In this document: one piece after another, positions 19,801 through 29,121 of the stretch
Position numbering within the stretch: the first letter of the stretch is position 1
Layout: each line of letters starts with the position of its first letter
NCBI GenBank assembly: GCA_030142905.1
Contig: JASJOG010000046.1
Location: 320,501-384,500, forward strand
DNA length: 64,000 nucleotides
Origin: Heliopora coerulea
Lineage: Eukaryota > Cnidaria > Anthozoa > Scleralcyonacea > Helioporidae
Reading direction: 5' to 3'
The notes under the pieces: model-generated
The model's input: the letters and a program-made list of their open reading frames with translations, nothing else
The model's database searches: none
What the model was told of the DNA's origin: nothing
Made by a program: the position numbers and the translations under genes

Positions 19801-22800
19801 CCCAGTAGATATGACGCAACAAGTGCGCTGCAATCGGAATCAGCTATTGATTTGCAGCCAATCAAAACTGAGATAGCATCAAAATTATATAATGATTATT
19901 TAATTGGGTGTTAATATTTTATTACAGTCTCATTTTTTCCTCTTTGTTTTATTTTTCTTTCAGTATGATTGGAAAACGAAGCAATCTACGGTACTTGTTG
20001 ACGTCGTGGATGAACCAGAAAATGGTTTGTTTACTTGCTTCGCTTTTTCGTCTGGTTAGATTTCCCAGAACTAACCTTATTTTAATTTGTTTTGCGTTTC
20101 AGAAAACTCGTTTCCCGGATATTCTGCTTCAGGTATCACTTGAAAACATTTTGGAGTATTACCATTGCAAGGAGCTATTTACCAGGTGACCTCTGGATTG
20201 GAGAAAAACCTAGTTGTCAATGAATTTTACAAACACCTGACAAATTATTCTGAATACGAGTGGCCGTTCTGCTTCGGGATATGCGAGCACGTGACTAATC
20301 ATTCAGTTTTGATTCCTATTTACGGACATTAAAAATCAATTTCATTTGAATTTTCCTTATTAGTTGTTAGGGTTAGTAATCATATGCTTTTGAGTTTAAG
20401 TTTGGCAATCATATGCTTTCGAGTTCTTAGAATTTGGAATTAATCTGCGCGAGAGTGTTTTCTAAAGAGCCCAAACTGTACCAGTCCACAGGGCCGTACG
20501 ATCACCAAATAATGATATATATAAAGAAATTATGAAATAGTATTTCGCGCCTCAATACTATTTTCGCTCTCCAAAGAAAATCGCCTGAATAGTCCGGCCA
20601 TTGTTTTTGATCTTAACTTCTCCACGTTTTCTCATAATTTTGACGTCGTACTTGGTTGGTTCTTAGTGGATTTCGTGGGGTTTTTAACTCAACTGGGATG
20701 CTTTGTGCTCAAAGATATTTGCAACTAATGAACGTTTTTCGGCACTGAATTACTTTATTTCTGAAACGTGTAACCTTAAATTGCACCCTAGTTTAGTAAC
20801 AAAAGCATGATTTAAATTTAATATTCTTTTAGCTACCGCAAAACGAGTTTGGTCGGAGGACGAGACCAAGATTGTACTAGATGTTATATGGCGTACTTCG
20901 AAGGTAGGTAGTGCTGGTTCAAGAATGGCGTCAAAACAATCAGTTTGATGTTTGAGAAATCATTTTCGGAGTATCGAGCTTGAAGATCGTTCTTCTACCT
21001 CAAAACATTAATCATTATGACTATATAAGTCTAATATAAACTATATTATCTATATATTATATCTATATATTATATCTATATATTATATTATCCATATATT
21101 TTTATACATAGACTATATATCTATAATATAGACCTGTATAAGTCTGTTGCTTCTTGTATGTAAGCCAATCGGTCTGACGATGTCTTTGGAATAAAGACGA
21201 AGTATCATCTTTAAACTTTGTCGTCTTGTTTATAATCCGAATCTTGGATTTTCAAGATGTTCGATGTCGGGTCGTGTTTTGTTGTATATGACTAGAACAA
21301 CTATGTGACTTTCTGCTTTTAATGTTCAATTGTCTTTTTTTCATCCCCAGCAAATTATCGTCGTTGATATCGATTCTAAAGAAGTATACAGAACAACCTC
21401 TGGTAATGCTATAGTGCAGACAGTGTAAAAACATGGCTGCCAATTGCGTATTCTTTTCTGTGCATTTACATTAACATCTCGTTCTGGGGACAAAATTAAT
21501 TTGAATTATCGACACAAGAGCGAGGCTAGTTAGGCTCATTTAAATGCAACCTCGTATCCAGGGTCTTTTCTTCGCTCCTCCACCTCCGCTGTGAAAAACG
21601 GAGGTGGAGGAGCGAAGAAAAGACCCTGGGTACGAGATTGATTTAAATGCACGTAAAAGAATGTTAAATTGATGGCCATTTTTGCAGCAAGGGTGAGGGC
21701 GTGTGTGAGAGGGTGGAGGTGAGACTGAGGATATTAAGGTCGAGGCCAGGATTTAAGGGAGTGTGGGGGGATGTGACGGTGAGGTTAACGGTCAGGTGGA
21801 GAGAAGATAAGGATGAGGGTGAAGTTAAAGGTGAGAGTGAGACTTCATTAGAACGGTTTCGTTCGAGTTCTGTCTAAAACACTGAGAAGTTCACTTTACG
21901 ATGAGTTCTATCATTTGTTTTATGAACGTAATACGACATCAAAAGCACGAGAAAATTTGCAGAAATTAAGACTTTGGTTTTAACTTCTCCAAATTTTCTC
22001 ATACTTCTGACGCCCTACTTGATTGGTTCTCAGTGAATTTCAGAGATTTTGACCCTAATATGAGATACTTTATGCGCCGAGATATTTGCTCTGAATGAAC
22101 GTTTTTCGGCACTGAATGGCCGACTCTTCTTACTACGTCATGTTATATATGACATTAAGTAAAAGTATTGAAGAAAAAGAATCGTAGCTCCCTTCTTTTT
22201 CAATTGGGAAAGCCAGTAGTGCGTGCTTGATTAAAACGGCTTCGTTTGAGTTCTGTCTAAAACACTGGGAAGTTTACTTCACGATGAGTGTCATTATTTG
22301 TTTTATGAAGGTGGTGGTTGCTGGACACTTCTCGATGTGCAGAAAGACTTGATACTTGCCTCTCATTCGACTCCTAACTCTCCACCAAAACTGGTAAGTA
22401 CTGCACAAAACATCAGTGGTTCTCTGTTTGGGTAGGGAAAGAAAACCTGAGTCAATAATTTAACTGGAGTGTCACCTCGAATGTCACGATTCTCTGATGT
22501 GGTAATGGTATTTTGGTGTTTAAAGATGATAGCGAAGCTGCCTGGAGAAGTTACTGGCAAACTAAACTGGGTGACTTTAGGTATGTTGAGGAGTTGTATT
22601 TAATGTGTCGCGTCCTGTAAGGGAAAAAATTTCCTTTAACCCGCATTTTTTTTTTACAGCCCTCAGTGGTGCATTGCTTGAGAAAGAAATAGTTTGGAAA
22701 GTCAACGTGTTTACTCCAGAGAACGCCAAGCCAAGTAATGTGATATTTTATGAAGCTTTTAGGATACTTCTTACCGTAACTCAACTGAGCACAAAGGCAT

Positions 22801-25800
22801 GAACCATGTCTTCTGAGCCATAGCAAACGAAACGAAATAACGCCAAATAAACAGGAATTTAAGTTCATAATTTGCAGCTTAAGACCAGTAATGTGCTATT
22901 ATTTGTTGCTGTGCAACTAGGGAAGGTGCTATAAGCCAATAGCTCAAAATAACTCAACTGCAGACTGCACGCAAACCTACAACCTTTCGACTGCTGGCCA
23001 GACGTTCTAACCATTGTGTTGTTAGAACCCAGATGGCGTAGGAAGGTTACTTATGATATTTTCCAGCTGACTTATCCCAGGTTTAAATAGTTCACACACT
23101 GAGAATGAAATGTTAAAAAGGTTAATAAAAGGCTATGGAAAAATTAGAATAATTGAAAGGAATGATTATCCCAATTTTTTTGCTCATAGTAATAGACTTA
23201 GAAAAACATTTACGAATTTCACATATCTTTCTACTAAGTGTTAAAAGATTATGTTCGACAGAGGCTTTGTTATGAGAATTTTCTAGTACGAGGACTTACA
23301 ACACACATGGAACCTCAGCTTGTGCTGGGTTTAATTTCTAGTATCTTTACTTTTATATATTTCCACTATTTTTACTTTCATTTACTTTTTGATAGCTTTT
23401 TAACTTATTCATAACCTTTGAAGCCAAAAGTTAAAACCATGAACTTGATATCAAAATTATATCTCATAGATACCAAATATTAGTCGAACTGTGCAGTGTG
23501 TAGTCAGCTAAAATAAAATATTTAAGAAACGTTTTTAGTACCGTAAACCAGCTCAAATGCTTCCTTTTTTTCTCACAGGGACATGGCAGGATTATGAAGG
23601 ATTGCTGATGAAGCCGCAGGCGGATCCTGAACGCAAGTTTCCTCTTATTGTCTGGCCACACGGTAAGGTCTCTCTCTGATGTTAGAGTTTCTTAGCTTAG
23701 CTATCCATCGCAGGAAAATAAGTTTGTGACCAGTTCTAGATCCCAAAATTTAGTGAATTTTATACAGACCTCAATCAAAGAAGTCTCTGTATTTGGAGTT
23801 ATGGTCTTCTCACCTTTCTTCGCACCTTTCTTGTGTCCGTTCCCTTGTACCTCCTTCCTTCCTATTTCACTCTATCCCCTCCCTCCAGCCTTCTCTTCTT
23901 CCTTCCTCCTGTCCTCCCCTCCTTATTTCGTTCGTTCGCTCCTTCGTTCTTTCCTTCCTTTCCTTTCTTTCCTTTCTTTCCTTCCCACCCTTCCCTCCCT
24001 TTCCCCTCCCTCCCCCCTTCCATTTCCTTCCTTCCCCTTTCTTCCTTTCTTTCCCTTCCTTCCCTTCCTCCCTTCCTTTCCTTCCTTCCTTCCCTCCCTC
24101 CTTCCCTTACCACCTTTTAATGCATGTATTGCTCAAATCTTAGTAATGTCGAAGCCATAGAAATTTCGACTTCCACTTTCCCGTTGTTTCAATCACAATA
24201 GCGTTAGTACGTTCATTGTTTTCTAACGACTTCCTTATTTCTTAGGTGGCCCACACTCTTCTGGAATGGCAGCCTTCATGCTTTATCCGGCAGCGTTCTG
24301 CCAACTAGGCTACGCTGTATTATTAGGTAAGCACTAGGCATGTTAATGTCTTGGAGCAGTTTGCTCCAACCAAGGATTACTTGTCCATCTGTTTAGTTTC
24401 GTATATTTTTATTGACAGGTCGAGCTCTCTAATTTTACCGCATAAAAACTTTTAAATCCTCCCAAAGTCTGTCGAAGAAAATTTAAACTTTCTTAAGCAA
24501 TATCCTCAAAGCTTATCTTTCGGTAGTCTAGGACTAAGCTGATTTTTTGAACCGGACCTCAAACTGAATCTTCGTTGAAATACTTGTATCGTGTTGCAGC
24601 TTCTTGGTGACTTGCCTCAGGGACGGTCTTGTCTGTGCTTACTTTCTGTTGGTTTCTTCTCTTCAGTAAATTACAGAGGATCTCTTGGATTTGGTCAAAG
24701 TTCTTTGATGTCTTTGCCAGGAAATATTGGCATTCAAGATGTAAAGGATGTTCAGGTTCGCAATTAATAATTATGGTCATTATAATTCTCATACCGATTC
24801 TCATATAATCGTCGTTATGATTGCTCGTTATGTTTTTCTTACAGTTTGCAACCGAAACTGTTTTAAAGTCGGGAGATCTGGATCCAAGTAACGTTTTTAT
24901 CATGGGTGGCTCTCATGGGGGATTTTTGTCCTCCCACCTCATTGGACAGTACCCGGTAATTTAAGTGTTCACGTCATCCTCTCACACTACTCCCGTACAC
25001 TTTCATTCTGCCTTCTTGGTTCCAATCCCTTCCTCACTCTTCTCCAGTAGTCGCTTCAAACCCTTCCTTATCGCCACGAATTACTGATGTCCCTTCCACA
25101 GATTCTGAAAACTAATTTAAAATCAACTTCCAAATTACGGTGTTTCTTTTCCAGAAATTCTACAAATCGTGTGCGATGAGAAATCCAGCGATAAATCTGG
25201 CATGTGAGTAATCGTTCTTCTTGCTATGTATAATTTATCTCCCGAAGCAGGTGCTCAACGCGTTCGTTTTTGAGGTGTGTTTTTATCTTTGCATACCTTG
25301 ACATTTGCCTTTTTTTCTTACCTGTTAGCAATGGTTGGATCCACCGACATACCAGACTGGTCAGTTCTGTTGAACATTCGTTTGTCTCGTTTCTCTGCCT
25401 TTCCCATTGAACTCTAAAAAGACTGGAACAATATCTCGTTGTACCAGGCCTCACGATTGAATGAAGCCGACATGGGGGCAGCCATGTAGGTCAAAAACAC
25501 GCGTGGGAAAAAGTTCTATTGAATCTTTACTTTTCATTGACGGTTAACTGTGATAAATATGCAGTCCTTCCGACATTGTCCTCTACTTGCTAAGGATAAA
25601 AAAGAAAACTGTCAAAAACTGCGAAATTTAGGTTACGTTTTTCGCAATAGGTTGCTTATTTTATCGCGTAGCGGACTGGGATGACCTGCAAATTGACCTA
25701 CATGTCAGCCTCCATGTTGACTTCAGTCTTTCTAGAGTTTAATGGTCTTTCCCTGGAGAAAGACTCCGCTGTAACATGTTTGCTGTTTGTTAACCTGTGT

Positions 25801-28297
25801 AGGTGCTTCTTTGAAGTTGGGGATAGTTTTTCGTTCAAGAAGTTAATAACAGGGGAACTCCTCACCAAGATGTTGGATAGATCACCCATAAAGCTTGCTG
25901 AAAAGGTGCGAAACTCGTTGCGAGCGAATGATCGGGCGGAAAACGTGGTCTGGTTACGAATATCAAAGCCCAATAGAGGATTTCAAATAAACCATAATGA
26001 ACTCATAATAGTGGAATTATAATTTATTTTTTTTAACTAACTTTTCTTTGCCACTCATGCAACATCATCAGAGTAAATGAATAATATAAGTAGTAATGAA
26101 TATTAGTAGAAACTTAGTCGAGTACTATTGCAAATGCTGCATTCTGATTGGCTACGCTACTCGCTATCTATTCGTCGGTAGATAGCGAGTAGCGAAAATG
26201 GCTTCGGCCTCTCGTTTTTGTGAAGTTTCTGAAGACGAAATAGATTGCCTACTTGAAAGTGTAATCCCAGAGAAGACGAAAAATGTTCTGTGCAAAGTGT
26301 TTCTACTAAAACAATTGGATTATGAGCTCGAGATTTCTATGAGGTGATAGTTGACGAGGGCGAAGCCCAAGTCAACTATCACCTCATAGAAATCTCAAGC
26401 TCATAATCCAATTGTTAAATATAACACTGTCATTTAAGTCGAGACTTAATGATTTCCTTTTGTATTTTCCTCGTCAATTATTATTGCATTTTTTAATTAC
26501 TATTTAAAATACTCATTACTAATTCATGAGGTAAATACAAATTATTGCATTTTTTAATTACTATCTAAAATACTCATTACTAATTCATGAGGTAAATACA
26601 AAGGAAAAGCATGACCGTGTCGTGTTCTTAAATGTGATAAAAACACGCTTTTTTCTCTTTAAATGTTTGCGGCTTAGAAAATATCAACCTTCAAACTTTC
26701 TACGGGAATCAACGTTTTGAAATCAGGGTTTTTAAATCTGATAAAACACTCCTGCTCTTTTTTTAAACATGGAGCGTTTGCACTCAGTCTCCAGAGACCC
26801 GAATAACAAAGGGCATGGCGGCCATGTTGGTGTACCTAACAAAAGTAAATGACCAAAATTCTTTTAAGGAACACCAACATGGCGGTTATGACGTCAAGTG
26901 CAAACGCTCCATTAGTTGAAATAGCTAAACTTGTGAGCAGTACAGCTGCGTCGGCTTTTGTAGAAATTGAAATAAATGTTCTGAGCTGTTCAGTGGGTTA
27001 ACAAGAACAGAGAGAGGGAAAGATAGAGCGAACGGAGGGAGGAAGGAAGTGAGCCAGCAAGCGGGCGGACGGACTGACAGCATTGAAGGACGACGGACGA
27101 ATGAACAAACGGCTGAGCGGATGAACAAATGAACGAGTAAAGGTTCGCTAAAACAGTAAAATTCCAATCGTGAAAACGTTTTAATTTTGTTTTTGCCTTT
27201 CAGGTTGAGACGCCAACTTTAATAATGCTTGGTGGTTCTGATCTTCGTGTTCCCCCAACGCAAGGAAAAGAGTTTTTTAAAGCTTTGAAATGTCAAGGGG
27301 TAGAGGTTAGGTACGTGTCTTCTGTTTTCTATTCTGTTTTTGCAACTTTTATTTCATTTTTTACTTCGAACCGCGTAAGTGGAGTTCCTGTGAGAGCGCA
27401 TTACCCGTTACCTAATCAAGTCCTCAACTTTGTCAGCACATCAGCTGAGACGTTTTTAACTCTTTTCTGGTGAGATAAAACTTCAGTTATTTAACTCCGG
27501 CTAAGGCCTGACGATTTTACTCGTCAAAGGGAAAGCACCTGCCCATACTTAACCTAGGGATTGATCTTACTGACATATCTTGCACGAGGATTGTGTGATC
27601 TGACATCAAAACACCGAGATATTTGTTCGAAAATACGTGATAGCTGAGCTTTTTTTATTTTTTAGAACGACCCTGTGGAGTTTTGATATTAGATCGAATT
27701 CTCTTGATGATCCTAGTGGTTGCTATAAGAAAACATGCAGTCTCTTTGAAAGAATGAAAACAGCTTTAAAACCGTAAAAGAAATAAAATGGTTACTGTTT
27801 GTAAATACTTTGATGCCATGGTGATTGATAATTTACGATAAAGTAAGAGAAAATGAAGATGAATTTTCTCTTACTTTATCGTAAATTACCAATCACCATG
27901 GTATCAACGTATTTGAAAACCGTGTTTAAATTTGTTACCACGACAAAATCGCTGTTTTATAAAATGTTTACTCCGTAATCTGTTGGTGAAAATTAAACTG
28001 AACAAAGTTGTGCGTTCGCGTATAATTTTTGTTCAGTTGTAAAGGGAGCATTTCTAATCGCAAGTATTGCTAGTCGATGCAATTTGTGCTCGCGAACTTT
28101 TGCATTTTATTAGCTTGCGAGTGATAATCTCGGAGCCATCTTTCGTAATAATACTTTCTCGATAAATTAAATATTAAAAATCTTATCTCATTTCTTAAAG
28201 GCTTCTTTGGTACCCAGAAGATAACCATCCTTTATGGACCGTGGGGACGGAAGCAGATGTTTTCATGAACATTATATCCTGGTTTGGCTCTCATTGA
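10900..28297 (+). CDS. APEH: acylaminoacyl-peptidase (acyl-peptide hydrolase), 27 exons
   Basis: Cytosolic S9-family serine peptidase that removes N-acylated residues from peptides. Exons: 10900-10911, 11039-11253, 11633-11726, 13069-13144, 14662-14754, 14900-14937, 16685-16822, 16932-17023, 17824-17864, 17959-18023, 18121-18177, 19964-20024, 20103-20132, 20833-20903, 21351-21402, 22311-22393, 22526-22580, 22660-22734, 23579-23662, 24246-24326, 24667-24755, 24845-24955, 25155-25203, 25329-25359, 25803-25905, 27204-27310, 28201-28297. Phases chain to about 699 residues (human about 730). An N-terminal propeller precedes the hydrolase half, which has PHGGPHSSG, the nucleophile GGSHGGF, the acid GGSDLRV and the His in EDNHPL, so the triad is intact. 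The exon 2 start is uncertain: 11010-11039 in another frame reads [10 protein letters not shown], which resembles the family N-terminus, so a one-base shift is possible. Confidence 0.93.
11955..12030 (+). repeat. tRNA-derived SINE head in APEH intron 3
   Basis: AGCTTAATGGTTAA resembles a pol III A box and AAAGGTTTAATCCC a B box at tRNA-like spacing. The cloverleaf stems are not kept, so this is a SINE head rather than a tRNA gene. Confidence 0.45.
13473..14380. mobile_element. 908-bp non-autonomous hAT element in APEH intron 4
   Basis: The left end TAGTGATTGACCAATCAT is matched by the reverse complement of ATGATCAGTCAATCACTA at the right end. The 8-bp duplication ATAATAAT lies at 13465-13472 and 14381-14388. 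Subterminal segments rich in ATCGGAATT and GATTACCAATT are also inverted. No transposase ORF remains. Exon 5 of APEH lies 281 bp beyond it, intact. Confidence 0.85.
14524..14590 (+). repeat. short tandem repeat of about 20 bp
   Basis: Three imperfect units of ATAAATAGACAAACAAATAC lie in APEH intron 4, 70 bp before exon 5. They hold nothing else. Confidence 0.7.
15238..15442. repeat. dispersed TTAACCC...GGGTTAA family member
   Basis: The copy runs from a TAACCCAATGAGG end to a CCCCTTAATGAGTTAA end. It contains the shared core TTTTACTGTGACTAATGC and GATTTTAGTCATCAAAGGGG. It is one of about ten copies in this window. Confidence 0.6.
15727..15790 (-). repeat. tRNA-derived SINE head
   Basis: On the minus strand, ACAATGGTTAGAGCATCTCA (A-box-like) is followed by GTTCAGTTCCTG (B-box-like). 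It lies in APEH intron 6, in inverted orientation to a second head at 15932. Confidence 0.5.
15932..15990 (+). repeat. tRNA-derived SINE head, truncated
   Basis: GTAGCTAAATGGTTAGGGTA resembles the A-box part of the same SINE type. The B-box part is degenerate and a T run follows. Confidence 0.4.
17104..17815 (+). repeat. degenerate TACC tetranucleotide tract in APEH intron 8
   Basis: The tract is rich in CTACC, TTACC and CCACC units, the same motif as the array in tubulin intron 3 but heavily diverged. A block of about 30 bp (CAAACTCACCTACTGACACA onward) is duplicated near 17303 and 17332. It ends just before exon 9, whose acceptor is at 17823. Confidence 0.8.
18301..18787 (+). repeat. dispersed repeat, copy 1, cut off by TTAGGG units
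   Basis: This block in APEH intron 11 is clearly related to the reverse complement of 51271-51760. It holds a TA dinucleotide run and a small frame beginning MAFLVLAAG that meets a stop after about 21 codons, although the downstream reading frame still matches copy 2. Similarity to copy 2 ends at CTTGGTT, exactly where telomere-type units begin. Confidence 0.8.
18785..18846 (+). repeat. interstitial telomere-type (TTAGGG)n block
   Basis: About ten TTAGGG-type units with one TTATGG/TGAGGG interruption. It is inside an intron of an apparently intact gene, so it is an interstitial block, not a chromosome end. Confidence 0.9.
19178..19414. repeat. foldback inverted repeat in APEH intron 11
   Basis: Arms of roughly 90-100 bp flank a centre near 19285-19310. 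ATCTTCAGTTTACAGAAAGT on the left pairs with ACTTTCTGTAAACTGAAGAT on the right, and ATGAATTTCAAAAAAACGAG with the right terminus. It is probably a palindromic transposon remnant. Confidence 0.75.
19478..19563. repeat. dispersed TTAACCC family member
   Basis: It contains TTTTACTTCGGCTAGCATCA and CAATTTTACTCATCAAAGGG followed by a GAGTTAA end. Confidence 0.5.
20617..20751 (+). repeat. intronic repeat, first of two copies
   Basis: The block from TTAACTTCTCC to ATGAACGTTTTTCGGCACTG recurs with substitutions at 21980-22120, another APEH intron. No coding content was seen. Confidence 0.65.
21031..21135. repeat. AT-rich tandem repeat
   Basis: Repeated TATATTATATCTATA units in APEH intron 14, low-complexity. 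Confidence 0.75.
21542..21645. mobile_element. palindromic MITE in APEH intron 15
   Basis: Arms of 38 bp (21551-21588, 21599-21636) form a nearly perfect hairpin with a 10-bp loop; the motif CCAGGGTCTTTTCTTCGC pairs with its complement. ATTTAAATG occurs directly on each side, consistent with an 8-9 bp target duplication. Confidence 0.75.
21846..21927 (+). repeat. upstream copy of the segment preceding APEH exon 16
   Basis: About 80 bp, including GAGTTCTGTCTAAAACACTG and TTTGTTTTATGAA, is repeated at 22229-22311. The second copy supplies the acceptor of exon 16. The stretch before it (21684-21843) is a degenerate G-rich GGTGAG tract. Confidence 0.65.
21980..22120 (+). repeat. intronic repeat, second of two copies
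   Basis: Partner of 20617-20751. It shares TTAACTTCTCC, TTGATTGGTTCTCAGTG and the end ATGAACGTTTTTCGGCACTG. Confidence 0.65.
22964..23020 (-). repeat. tRNA-derived SINE head
   Basis: On the minus strand ACAATGGTTAGAACGTCTGG is followed by AAAGGTTGTAGGTTTGCG, A-box and B-box-like. It lies in APEH intron 18. Confidence 0.4.
23826..24118 (+). repeat. polypyrimidine CCTT tract in APEH intron 19
   Basis: About 290 bp of TTCC/CCTT/CCCT units. All forward frames are open because C/T-only DNA has no stop codons, so the Ser/Pro/Phe/Leu-rich ORFs here are artefacts. The next acceptor is at 24245. Confidence 0.85.
25405..25744. mobile_element. non-autonomous hAT-type MITE, copy 2, in APEH intron 24
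   Basis: Same family as 10062-10413: CATTGAACTCTAAAAAGACT at the left, AGTCTTTCTAGAGTTTAATG at the right, and a shared interior (GAAGCCGACATGGGGGCAGC). The flanks GCCTTTCC and GTCTTTCC match at 7 of 8 bases. It ends 58 bp before the exon 25 acceptor. Confidence 0.85.
26156..26193. repeat. short perfect hairpin
   Basis: GCTACTCGCTATCTA and its reverse complement are separated by 8 bp. It sits 5 bp before the small ORF at 26198. Confidence 0.75.
26198..26347 (+). pseudogene. fragment resembling a Crypton/DUF3504 recombinase N-terminus
   Basis: 49 codons starting [20 protein letters not shown]. The RF-x-VSE-x-EI pattern followed by KTKN is what I associate with the start of the many Crypton-derived DUF3504 proteins of invertebrates. 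Only the first part survives; the frame then enters the arm of a foldback repeat and stops. It lies in APEH intron 25 and is not expected to be functional. The family call rests on a short motif. Confidence 0.4.
26310..26416. repeat. foldback inverted repeat
   Basis: Arms of 46 bp (26310-26355, 26371-26416) are nearly identical in reverse complement, with a 15-bp loop. The left arm overlaps the end of the Crypton-like fragment. Together with 26156-26193 it makes a double-hairpin insertion in APEH intron 25. Confidence 0.8.
26480..26601 (+). repeat. 61-bp unit tandemly duplicated
   Basis: Two almost identical copies (one base differs) start at 26480 and 26541. The low divergence implies a recent duplication. 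Confidence 0.85.
26770..26911. mobile_element. small MITE with inverted ends
   Basis: TGGAGCGTTTGCACT at the left matches AGTGCAAACGCTCCA at the right. Inside, GGCCATGTTGGTGT pairs with ACACCAACATGGCG. No clear target duplication. Confidence 0.65.
26995..27141 (-). repeat. degenerate tetranucleotide tract, reverse orientation
   Basis: GGAC/GAAC/GGAGGAAG units read on the minus strand as TCCG/TTCG/TTCC, like the flank of the tubulin array at 4600-4645. It precedes APEH exon 26. Confidence 0.6.
27455..27550. repeat. dispersed TTAACCC family member
   Basis: TTTAACTCCGGCTAAGGCCT and GATTTTACTCGTCAAAGGG, near the start of APEH intron 26. Confidence 0.5.
27810..27907. repeat. foldback inverted repeat in APEH intron 26
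   Basis: Arms of about 45 bp: TTGATGCCATGGTGATTG pairs with CAATCACCATGGTATCAA, with a loop near 27855-27862. One mispaired base per arm end suggests a recent origin. Confidence 0.8.
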
Positions 28298-29121
28298 GCC
28301 ATTGTGCGAGTATATGGAGTCAGTATTTAATCGTTAGGTTCTAACATGACGATAAATTTCTGAATTACTTGAAATTAAATTCTCAGGTAAGCAATTTCTT
28401 CATCAAGTTACTGTCTGGCCAATTAAGCGTACGTAACGGTCCACGCCCTACGAGGTTATTTTACAAGATCAGCGACAACCTACGGAATTTGCATACTACT
28501 ACTACATCGTGGTCAAGTTTTCACTGGCTATTGGTGCTGTTATTCCACGCTATTTTTATCGCAACAACAATGCAGGGCGACATCTACCTTCAGCGTCGAG
28601 TCTTCCAACGGTGCTGCCTGGTGTAACAACATTTAACAAAAAATGAATATGCTGGTTGCTTTGAAAGAATGACAGTGGTTTATTATTTATTGGTTTTTAG
28701 AAATTATTGAACACGTACGTGTTTTGCGCTGCGAATTTTTCTGCGCAGAAGTTATTTTCACAAAATTTTCACAGCACACTCGTGGAAGAGACCTGAAAAG
28801 AATTATGCGGCGGTCGTTAAATTTCTGCTTACTCTCTACTTTTTACATTTAAATTTACTTTATTCATGCAAATAGCGATTAACGTTTCGGCGGCCTCAGC
28901 GCCCTTCATCTTCTTTTGACTCTGCAACCCGGAATGATCAGCTTTCACCAACACGCACAAACACATAATTAATTATTAGGAAAAACCAAGACCTAATAAA
29001 TCATTTTAATACTTTAAAGCAACTAGCAGATCTTCCAGACATTTTCCTTAACCTAGTGAAAATGTAAACACGATAGCCTAAATACTCAGTCCTCAGTCAT
29101 TACTGCAACATCTTGGAACAC
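28298..29121. other. tail-to-tail spacer between APEH and QORL2-like gene
   Basis: 825 bp between two convergent stops, expected to hold both 3' UTRs. On the minus strand an AATAAA lies at 28859-28864, about 260 bp after the QORL2-like stop. The plus-strand open frame at 28369-28626 has no domain and is probably UTR. Confidence 0.5.

Noticed and set aside
23726..24160. Ser/Pro/Phe-rich and Gly/Arg/Lys-rich ORFs on both strands
   Set aside because: Low-complexity polypyrimidine tract; the frames are open by composition only and sit inside an APEH intron.
28369..28626. 85-codon ORF after the APEH stop
   Set aside because: No domain; lies where the APEH 3' UTR is expected.
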